Source of the DNA: Dehalobacter sp. 12DCB1
GTDB taxonomy: Bacteria > Bacillota > Desulfitobacteriia > Desulfitobacteriales > Syntrophobotulaceae
Length of the DNA stretch: 64,000 nucleotides
Reading direction: 5' to 3'
NCBI RefSeq assembly: GCF_004343605.1
Contig: NZ_POSF01000002.1
Span: 1-64,000, forward strand
Part shown: positions 47,178-54,542 of the stretch, piece after piece
Position numbering within the stretch: position 1 is the stretch's first letter
How the letters are laid out: each line of letters opens with the position of its first letter
Notes under the pieces: model-generated
The model's database searches: none
What the model was told of the DNA's origin: nothing
Seen by the model: the letters and a program-made list of their open reading frames with translations, nothing else
Position numbers and translations under genes: made by a program

Positions 47178-47438
47178 ATGAAAATCATAATGCAGCCTAT
47201 TGAAGTGATAGCTTCTTTTAAGCTTGACGGAATGTCCACACCGTTAAAGTTCAGGATTATGGAGAATGATTCCCCTTCTATCATTACCGTGGAACAAGTG
47301 TGTTTTCGCTCCGAAGAGAAATTAGCCGGCAACAAAATGATTACGTTCCGCTGCCAGAGTACTATTAACGGAGCTTTGAAAATCTTTGAATTAAAGTTTG
47401 AGCCAAGCACCGGCAAATGGTTTTTGTATAAGATTTAG
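47178..47438 (+). CDS. SOS-controlled small protein upstream of dinB
   Basis: The start at 47178 is chosen because GGGGGGAA precedes it; the frame from 47049 runs through the promoter and LexA box. The 86-residue protein is beta-rich and not recognised. It lies 13 bases before the dinB fragment behind a LexA box, so it belongs to the SOS response of the element. Confidence 0.65.
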   Translation: MKIIMQPIEVIASFKLDGMSTPLKFRIMENDSPSIITVEQVCFRSEEKLAGNKMITFRCQSTINGALKIFELKFEPSTGKWFLYKI

Positions 47439-47451
47439 AGGTGACTAATCT

Positions 47452-47892
47452 TTGAGCAGGCGGATTATTTTCCATGTCGACGCCAATTCAGCCTATTTAT
47501 CTTGGGAAGCGGTTCACCGTCTTCAGCATGGTGATCCTTTGGATTTACGTACCGTTCCAGCAATTGTTGGCGGTAATCCGGAAACCAGGCACGGTATCGT
47601 GTTAACCAAATCCATTCCTGCCAAGAAATTTGGTATTCAAGCCGGGCAATCGGTCTATGAAGCCAAATCAAAATGTCCCGAACTGATTATTGTCCCGCCC
47701 AACTATTATTTGTATATGCAATGCAGCACTGCTTTCGGAGACGTGCTGCGGGAATTCTCCCCTTTGGTGGAGCAATATTCTATTGATGAATACTTTCTGG
47801 ACTACGCCGGGATGGAGAAAGCACTGGGAGATCCCCTTCCCGCTGCTTACCGTCTCAAAGATCAGATCAAGGAACAGTTAGGCTTGGAATAG
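47452..47892 (+). pseudogene. dinB: Truncated DNA polymerase IV (Y-family) gene
   Basis: The frame starts at TTG and gives 146 residues: FHVDANSAYLSWE, ETRHGIVL and the catalytic YSIDEYFLDY are present, as in the N-terminal third of DinB (about 400 residues). It then ends after KEQLGLE at a junction with another gene in opposite orientation. Fingers completion, thumb and little-finger domains are missing, so it cannot be a working polymerase. Confidence 0.85.
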
Positions 47893-48042
47893 TCTCAGAT
47901 GGTTTTCCCCGTCATTAACTACCACAGGAACCGGTTGCATAGGAGCAATATTATACCGAGCTTTCCAATCTATTTCTTCGGCAATATTTACGATTTCTGC
48001 CACTTGTTCCCCTGTTAAGGTCAATGTCAATCTTCCACACAT
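47878..48042 (-). pseudogene. Truncated SRAP (YedK/HMCES-like) gene
   Basis: The ATG at 48042 opens with MCGRLTLTL, keeping the catalytic Cys2 of SOS-response-associated peptidases, and continues with RYNIAPMQPVPVVV, the family's second motif. After NHLRLF the frame leaves the family and stops, giving 54 residues instead of about 220. SRAP proteins bind abasic sites in single-strand DNA. The break coincides with the dinB break, at about 47887-47892. Confidence 0.8.
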
Positions 48043-48137
48043 AGGCCCTATCCTCTATGCAAATAGTGCGCTTATTCTACGTCTAATATGGATAATCCTG
48101 CGAAACACAATCAAAATATTTTAACACCCCATAATGC

Positions 48138-48347
48138 TCATACTGTGCATAAAATTGCTAATGCTTTTTTATAGAGAGCGTCAAATTCACAACCACAATT
48201 ACCACACTCTTCGTCTGCCTGTTTTATAGCTGTAATCAATGTTTCTTTATTACCTGTACCATTTAGATATTCTCTTGCGGGGACATCAATTAAATCCCAA
48301 CCTGATTCCGAAAACTTAATAAGTATGTTTTTTAATTCATCACTCAT
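48138..48347 (-). CDS. Small hypothetical protein with CxxCxC motif
   Basis: A 69-residue acidic protein with AAAAGGAG 7 bases before the ATG. It has a helical start (ELKNILIKFSESGWDLI) and the motif ECGNCGCE near the end. The family is not recognised. It is directly downstream of the frameshifted frame at 48361-48550 and may form an operon with it. Confidence 0.6.
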   Translation of the reverse strand: MSDELKNILIKFSESGWDLIDVPAREYLNGTGNKETLITAIKQADEECGNCGCEFDALYKKALAILCTV

Positions 48348-48360
48348 TGCGTTACTCCTT

Positions 48361-48550
48361 TTAAGAATAATTATTCATATCGGAATTATAACAACCGATA
48401 TAGTGGGCTATGTGTTTATGTTCCTCAAGATACTTTTCAAAACCGTGATTTCTTATGTAATTGTTACCGTCAATCCAAGCGGTTCTGATATGTTCCGGTA
48501 TACCTTTTTCGCACGGGAATTCCTCACACTTGCTGAAAAGTTATTTCCAT
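48361..48550 (-). pseudogene. Small frameshifted gene
   Basis: ATG at 48550 with GAGGAGGGG upstream gives MEITFQQV and a stop. Skipping one base continues into a clear coding stretch of about 55 residues (CEEFPCEKGIPEHIRTAW, then NNYIRNHGFEKYLEEH), ending at TAA 48361. It is either a one-base frameshift mutation or a sequencing error. The rest of the gene-free stretch up to 48754 shows nothing more. Confidence 0.45.
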
Positions 48551-48754
48551 TGATCTACCCCTCCTCTAAATAAATTTTCCATTCTTTTCTTTGTTAAATC
48601 CCTAGCTTTAGAAATATGATAATGGTATCAAAATGACACCATACACGCTCGCTTGGGTAGATGTTCCCTGTTTTGATATCTTTTGATGGAATGATTGCCG
48701 GACCAAGAGAATAAATGAAGCCCTGAAAACATAAAAACCACCTTTAATGATGGA

Positions 48755-50026
48755 TTAGATACCGCCAAAGGCACCAAATACAGCCTTAACTTTATCTCTA
48801 AAATCAGCTTCAAAATTATTACTTTTATCAAGACTTATTGCTGTTTGACTGGGCCAGGTATATTTAACAAGAAAACCCGGGCAAATATTGAGTTTGTCAT
48901 AGTTCTTAGTTAAGATTTTTTCCTGAATCATACTTCTATCTTCTGTTACGATGATCTGATTCTGCTCAAGAGTATCAAATAATGTACTGAAATCTGCCCT
49001 TTTGACCTGCTTTAAAGTTTTGTATTCTCTTTTCCAGAATCTTAAATACTCTTCAATTGTTAGACTACCGTCAAACCACAATAAGTTACTTGAGCGGTAT
49101 GAAATATGAAAATTCTTTGATATCTCAAAGCCTTGAGTCTGTAACTCGAATAATTTATTTATATCAAGCTTCTCAAATGTTTCTCTGGCTGAGTTCATGG
49201 TATCTCCGGCATACATCCATAGATCAATTGTCCAATCGGAAGCTACTTGATTTGCATCTAAAGCAATTTGCTTAACTGTATTTCTGCCACTTTCGATATA
49301 ATACTTCCAACCTCTATGGTATTTAACTTCAGAACTTATTCCTGGAAGTTTGCAATTGGCCATTACCAAGATACAACGCTTATTTAATAGGTACAAATTG
49401 CTTTTACAAACTCCAAAAGTTGTATAAGGATTAATCCAAGAGTATTCGTTGTCTACATACTCAATAAAGTTCTCAATTAAAACCCTCTCAAGTCCGGTTA
49501 CCATGTTATTTTGAATTAGAGAATTTAAACCTGAGATAACTCCCCTCCACGATAAACAACATGGCTTATCTATTATGTTGATATCAGTTTCCTCTGAAAC
49601 GTTTGGATTTAACTGACCAAGCCATATATTCTCTCGAGAAGGTTTATTTTCCACGATGAATAGCCAGGAAGGATTACATAGTATTACTCCATCGTAACGA
49701 GCTTGTCTATCATCATTTTGCACCTTCACTTCCTGATCTAATTTATCATCAGAAATGATTATCGAAAGCAGCGTACGACCCTCAACTGCACTGGAAGTGA
49801 AGATGTTATTTGAATTCGATAACTGGGTATATACCTCTTCAACTCCCAAGTCGCCATTTGCAATAGAGTCTATCTTACATTCTGGCAGTTCGTTTCTTAC
49901 CATTTCAAAGAACATTACCTGGACTATTGGAATGTTCTTAAGAAGAATAAGAAAACTCCTTGTAAGCTCATCTTCATGATTGTTTGATTTGTTTTTATAC
50001 GGATTAAAAACATTCAGATGATCCAT
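48755..50026 (-). CDS. Hypothetical protein with restriction-fold nuclease motif
   Basis: The ATG at 50026 (MDHLNVFNPYK) is preferred to the upstream GTG because GAGGTGG then lies 4 bases before it. The 423-residue protein contains ARYDGVILCNPSWLFIVENKP at about residues 110-130, split as D-G-V...I-V-E-N-K, the PD-(D/E)xK active-site pattern. The rest is not recognised. It is the last gene of the second minus-strand cluster, 24 bases after the Nmad3 gene. Confidence 0.65.
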   Translation of the reverse strand: MDHLNVFNPYKNKSNNHEDELTRSFLILLKNIPIVQVMFFEMVRNELPECKIDSIANGDLGVEEVYTQLSNSNNIFTSSAVEGRTLLSIIISDDKLDQEVKVQNDDRQARYDGVILCNPSWLFIVENKPSRENIWLGQLNPNVSEETDINIIDKPCCLSWRGVISGLNSLIQNNMVTGLERVLIENFIEYVDNEYSWINPYTTFGVCKSNLYLLNKRCILVMANCKLPGISSEVKYHRGWKYYIESGRNTVKQIALDANQVASDWTIDLWMYAGDTMNSARETFEKLDINKLFELQTQGFEISKNFHISYRSSNLLWFDGSLTIEEYLRFWKREYKTLKQVKRADFSTLFDTLEQNQIIVTEDRSMIQEKILTKNYDKLNICPGFLVKYTWPSQTAISLDKSNNFEADFRDKVKAVFGAFGGI

Positions 50027-50050
50027 ATTCCACCTCACGTACTATTGCAT

Positions 50051-50908
50051 TTATATCCCATCGAATAATTGTTTTACCCATTTACCAATTTCATCGTTAC
50101 CTTCAATCACAAATTCCTGTCCTCTGCCGACACTATTAAGGAGACAATGAGTGTCAAATAATTCCCATATAGGCTTATTTGATTTATCAAAGCATTTTCC
50201 ATGGTAACTCACCTTTGTACCGTAGCTTGGATGAAAGAATCTAGGAAGTTTCCAAACCGATCGTTTCTTTTGTTCTGGACAGGTTAAGACCAGTGAATCC
50301 TTATAATGAAAAACTCCATATCCTGGTAAGTTAGGGGAGAAACTTAAATCCTTATTAGCGATATAGCCTGTATTCTGTTCCCTGTTTCTATAGCAATAGT
50401 GTGGATGATTCTCTTTCCACTCTTCATAACTTTTTTGTGGCGCTATCTTTTGGACTTCGTCTACCTGTAAATAACCCCAGATAATATGTCGGTCTGTGCC
50501 ACTCACATACTTATATCCGTTATGCATTTTAACCACATCACGAAACCATCCAAAGTATAAAAACAAATCCCCAGGCTTAACCCCTTTGTGGTTTAAATGC
50601 GCTTGAGCACTGCTACTTTGCCCAAATAACCCTCTCCAGTCACTATGTCTACTGTTTAGAATTGAAGGATTAATATCTGGGTCAAGATGAACGTATTTAT
50701 TATCAAATTTGTTGAGTCCCAATTGCTTCATTATATCTAAATATGAAGACTCTTCATCAAATCTTAAATCTGCATAAGTCCGGCCTATGATGCCTATTTC
50801 ATCCTCAGGAATTGGAAAGGAAAGCAAACGACCACTTTCGATGAAGTGCGGGCTTGGATATCCACCAGCAGTAGAATCAAACCCCTTTCTGCTTAAAATC
50901 ACCTTCAA
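50051..50908 (-). CDS. Nmad3-like nucleotide modification-associated protein
   Basis: Starts at TTG with GGAGGGG upstream; 285 residues. The start VILSRKGFDSTAGGYPSPHF and LLSFPIP are the typical beginning of Nmad3 proteins. DWRGLFGQ, GDLFLYFGWFRDV and HIIWGYLQV are further conserved blocks. Nmad domains were predicted from gene neighbourhoods to act on modified bases in DNA; their biochemistry is unknown to me. The neighbours are a nuclease-like protein and an HD-DUF429 fusion. Confidence 0.8.
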   Translation of the reverse strand: MKVILSRKGFDSTAGGYPSPHFIESGRLLSFPIPEDEIGIIGRTYADLRFDEESSYLDIMKQLGLNKFDNKYVHLDPDINPSILNSRHSDWRGLFGQSSSAQAHLNHKGVKPGDLFLYFGWFRDVVKMHNGYKYVSGTDRHIIWGYLQVDEVQKIAPQKSYEEWKENHPHYCYRNREQNTGYIANKDLSFSPNLPGYGVFHYKDSLVLTCPEQKKRSVWKLPRFFHPSYGTKVSYHGKCFDKSNKPIWELFDTHCLLNSVGRGQEFVIEGNDEIGKWVKQLFDGI

Positions 50909-50993
50909 GATATCCCCTCCATCTTTTTTACTTAAAGCGCCATATTATTTTAACGCTATGCTAATCAAACTTTAATCATTGCCCAAGCAAGAT

Positions 50994-51884
50994 CTAAATT
51001 AAAGCTATTTCAAATAATTCGCCACTTACCCGCCATGTATTGCTTATTGTTGAACTATTCTTGCATAGTATTTTAACAGTCATACAGAGATCGTCTGCCG
51101 GGCTCCACTGTACGCCTTGACGGTATGGATGAAGCATATTTATTTTACCGAGAACTGCAGTCGCTGAATCCATCAGCATATTCTCTGCGGTACTTTGATC
51201 AGTTCCAATTAGATCTGATAATCGTTCTGAAAGTAAAGATATGTTTGTTCCGTCATGCACATGAACAGAACTTATAATTCCATCAAGTAATGGTTTTACA
51301 ACTGCAGCCAAGTTAATCCTAGTCCCATAAGGGACATTAATCATCAGCTCAATGCCAAAGAAATTAGGTTTTCGTAAATTGTTTGAAATATGGACTTTGC
51401 CCTTTTTCATTGCATACCAAAACGAATGCGGTTTACTATTGCTTTGAATTACTGGGAAGCTAATATCTTCCCAATGCGCTAATGTCTGTATCTTTTTCCA
51501 GTGCTCAAGGTCTTGTTTGACATCGATAACTTGATAACAATGATAATGAGGTATTTTTTCAGTATGCCCTGGAATTACCGGAGGTGCAGAGAAACTGCGC
51601 TCCAAAGATAACCCGTTGCGGCAAAGATTTGAGAACGCCCCACTTCCAACATTATAGAGTAATACATTTTCTACATCACAAAAATCTTTTTGCTCTGAGG
51701 CATAAACTGCATAAAGCATAGATCGTTCAGAACCCTTAAGTGATTTTAGTGATATTTTTAAAGAATCTCTCATCTCGCGAAGCCATCCCTTAGGTTCAAA
51801 GGGCAACCGAGCATTCGACCATAATTCTACCGAATTCTCTTGTTCCTTTATAAAATAATCTAATCGAGATACACCACTTAGCAT
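50994..51884 (-). CDS. Hypothetical protein of the second defence-like cluster
   Basis: A 296-residue protein with AAGGAT before the ATG. It has no family that I recognise. Visible features are PHYHCYQVIDV near residue 115 and FFGIELMINVPYGTRINLAAVVKPLLDGIISSVHVHDG near 175-210 (given here as key residues only: FGIELMINVP and KPLLDGIISS). The latter resembles the Asp-containing core of RusA-like or related folds. It lies between the Nmad3 and HD-DUF429 genes, same strand. Confidence 0.6.
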   Translation of the reverse strand: MLSGVSRLDYFIKEQENSVELWSNARLPFEPKGWLREMRDSLKISLKSLKGSERSMLYAVYASEQKDFCDVENVLLYNVGSGAFSNLCRNGLSLERSFSAPPVIPGHTEKIPHYHCYQVIDVKQDLEHWKKIQTLAHWEDISFPVIQSNSKPHSFWYAMKKGKVHISNNLRKPNFFGIELMINVPYGTRINLAAVVKPLLDGIISSVHVHDGTNISLLSERLSDLIGTDQSTAENMLMDSATAVLGKINMLHPYRQGVQWSPADDLCMTVKILCKNSSTISNTWRVSGELFEIALI

Positions 51885-51938
51885 TGTTATCCTTCTTTCC
51901 TAGACACCTAATGGCTTTATCAGTATTTTTTTATTCCC

Positions 51939-53201
51939 TTATTTTCTTTTAAAGACGGTAATTTGCATGTTCAAACCTGTGCAATCCTGGTATGGCAAAT
52001 CCGGAATTGTTCTATAACCATCATTACATCCCAGCCTTCCAACAATGGCAAGACAAAGAGCATCTAAAACATCATCAATTTTCTTTCTGAGTTTGTTTTG
52101 CTTTTTATATGTTTCAATAACTGCTTGGGATTCTGAAAAACAATCCTTCAGAATATCTATTCTTTTCTCTTGGCCATAATCATCTCGCTTATTATCCTCA
52201 AGAGGAATTCCACCGTTCAGCAAGTAGAAACAATACTCAGGGTGGCTTTCTAAGAGCCTGTTTTTCCACTGTGGATTGTTTTGCAGAAAAACATCCACTT
52301 GTTTTATAGCTTTGCATAGGGCCATACTTATTGGGGTTTGCTTTGCATCTAATTCCCTATTTAGCTCCCATGCTATTTTTTCATCTGCTGCATAAACAAT
52401 CTGCCTGAAGGGCGTATTGAAAACGCTGGATGCTTTCTTACTTAATAAAGTACGAAGCTCATTATCCGGGCGCTTTACAACATCAACCTTGCTTTCGGGA
52501 AGTCCGATCGGAATATCTATCAACAAAGAGTCTGCCCCTTGGTATCTTATACATATTTCTTCTATGGTTTTGAACTTTCCCACCTCAAACGTTTCATTGG
52601 AAATAGCGACTACCAACCACCCTCCCTTACAACCGTCTATTCCTACACTTATGTAATTTTTCTCTTTTCCAGTCAGCCTATTAAACAGAATAATAAATTG
52701 CCTTTCCACATCTTCAAATGCTTTACATTCAAAGTCTGGAACTCCTTTAAGACAGGGTGTGAAATTAAATATTTCTTCCTCCATAAAATTTAAAAACTCA
52801 TAATAAAGCATTGCATCATCGATTTCGAAGACTTGTCTTGTTTCCTCATCACTCAGCGGTTGATCCAAATATTTGTTCCATATTAATTTCTGTAACCTGT
52901 CTTCAAATTCAATATATTGTGGCAGCTGCTTTTTGACTGTTCTTGTAATGTCGGAAATATAGGCTTCACTGGCATCATGGAGCAAACAGGAAAGTTGAAT
53001 TCTTTTCGAATATCCTCTTTCTTTAGCTTCAGTAGCGCAATTTATCGAATGCTGCGCTACTGAGAAAAAGCTCTTAAAATGACCATTTGCTCGGCATAAC
53101 AATGATAGGGCATGAGCAATATCTTCAATCTTTATATCGGTTAATACAGGATCTGTTGGCGTAAAATGGATTTTTGAAAATGTAGTTATATGTTCGCTCA
53201 T
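51939..53201 (-). CDS. YfbR-like HD hydrolase fused to DUF429
   Basis: A 420-residue fusion. Residues 1-185 form an HD domain: FFSVAQHSINCA, then LLHDASEAYISDI (HD pair) and IDDAMLYYEF, like YfbR-type 5'-deoxynucleotidases. Residues 190-420 fit DUF429, an RNase H-like fold: SVGIDGCKGGWLV, LLIDIPIGLPES, and DDVLDALCLAIVG near the end. The fusion could act on nucleotides or modified DNA together with the Nmad3 protein. The role is not established. Confidence 0.75.
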   Translation of the reverse strand: MSEHITTFSKIHFTPTDPVLTDIKIEDIAHALSLLCRANGHFKSFFSVAQHSINCATEAKERGYSKRIQLSCLLHDASEAYISDITRTVKKQLPQYIEFEDRLQKLIWNKYLDQPLSDEETRQVFEIDDAMLYYEFLNFMEEEIFNFTPCLKGVPDFECKAFEDVERQFIILFNRLTGKEKNYISVGIDGCKGGWLVVAISNETFEVGKFKTIEEICIRYQGADSLLIDIPIGLPESKVDVVKRPDNELRTLLSKKASSVFNTPFRQIVYAADEKIAWELNRELDAKQTPISMALCKAIKQVDVFLQNNPQWKNRLLESHPEYCFYLLNGGIPLEDNKRDDYGQEKRIDILKDCFSESQAVIETYKKQNKLRKKIDDVLDALCLAIVGRLGCNDGYRTIPDLPYQDCTGLNMQITVFKRK

Positions 53202-53294
53202 ATTCTTTGTCTCATTTCCAATTATTTTTAGGTGCCTATTATAATCACGTCACTAAGAATTCCCACTACAGCAGCAACTAAGTTAAGATAGTCA

Positions 53295-54497
53295 TTATTT
53301 GTTTCTATTACGTAAATACGCTTTGTATCGATTTCGGTGATCACAGTATCGTATTAAATTAACTAGAAGTTCGGTCATTTGTAGATCATCCATATATAGC
53401 AGTTTATCTGCGGGCAGCGTTCCAAGTAATACTCTTCCGTTATTTATCAAATCAGGGTTAAATTCTTGAATGCGAGATCTAAATTCTTCACTTCGAGCAT
53501 TTTTCATGCCGAATTTACCGTTGTGAGTAATAATCAATTTGTCGTTTATCTCCTGCAAAAAAACATTAAGATTAATTTGCACCAGCATTTCATCTGTTTG
53601 ATCGCCGGATACTGATACAATCAATACACTCTTACCGGTTAAGTTTCCATACTTAGGGTCGTTTTCAGTTTTTCCTACGGTTTGTATAGAAAATCCGTAA
53701 ATGTTACTCTCACGATTAGATAACTTAATGTGTAGTAGACGGTAAACACCAGATCCAAAATCACTGCCGGATGCATCGCCGTAACGTCGATAACTTAAGC
53801 CAAGGTCAGCAAGGAATTCAATGCCGCCAGTATATGTTCCTATGGGTATTTTGTGCGAGCAATCTAGTAATGCTTCTGCAAGATTTACGATATGTCTATG
53901 CTTTGCAGGAGGGGTATCCTCACCGATACACCAATCGTAATCTAAAAAATTAGAAACAGATGTCAAATCTGTTCTGATAAACGGTTCTCCATCTATTTCA
54001 GCTTTTAGTCTCTCTCTTTTTAACATTTCATCATATGTTGGTAGCCCATTCAGCAAATGGTAGTTATCTGACTCCTCTTCATATGCATAACAGGAGATCT
54101 CATTACCATCACTGATAATTACATACGTTGCGAATAAATCGTTGGCATAATTAGTTGCCTGTTCAAGAGCTTGATCGCTTAGACCAACACTTTCAGATTT
54201 ACATTCGACAATAGTAATGGGCATTCGTGTTTCTTCCTTCTCTTCACAAATGACAATGTCTACTCGGCCATTCTTATCTATACCATAATGTGAAAGATGT
54301 TCTTCCAGAAAAATCATATGCTCTGGTACACGAAGAACATCTCGAATATAGCAAGCTGTTCGTTGTCTAACCTTTTCTTCAGGAGTTACTGGAACCAGTC
54401 TTTTTCGAAATGGATCAAGAAAATGAGAACCATTATTATGTATAGCCGGAAGCTGTATTTTTGAAAATTGTTTTCTAAAATCGGTCGATTGGATCAT
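53295..54497 (-). CDS. HsdR-N-type restriction nuclease-like protein
   Basis: The second ATG of the frame (54497) is preferred because AGAAGGTG lies 10 bases before it. The 400-residue protein has the type I restriction R-subunit N-terminal pattern: EEKVRQRTACYIRDVL, GRVDIVICE and ITIVECKSESVGLSDQALEQ (D...ExK active site) at about residues 80-115. There is no helicase part and no HsdM/HsdS gene nearby, so it is a stand-alone nuclease domain with an unknown C-terminal half (about residues 200-400). Confidence 0.75.
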   Translation of the reverse strand: MIQSTDFRKQFSKIQLPAIHNNGSHFLDPFRKRLVPVTPEEKVRQRTACYIRDVLRVPEHMIFLEEHLSHYGIDKNGRVDIVICEEKEETRMPITIVECKSESVGLSDQALEQATNYANDLFATYVIISDGNEISCYAYEEESDNYHLLNGLPTYDEMLKRERLKAEIDGEPFIRTDLTSVSNFLDYDWCIGEDTPPAKHRHIVNLAEALLDCSHKIPIGTYTGGIEFLADLGLSYRRYGDASGSDFGSGVYRLLHIKLSNRESNIYGFSIQTVGKTENDPKYGNLTGKSVLIVSVSGDQTDEMLVQINLNVFLQEINDKLIITHNGKFGMKNARSEEFRSRIQEFNPDLINNGRVLLGTLPADKLLYMDDLQMTELLVNLIRYCDHRNRYKAYLRNRNK

Positions 54498-54542
54498 AAT
54501 ATCATACACCTTCTAAAGTTAGTATTAAATGAAATGTAAGAA

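Noticed and set aside
53295-54497. Type I restriction system
   Set aside because: Only the HsdR N-terminal nuclease pattern is present; there is no helicase part and no hsdM or hsdS gene.
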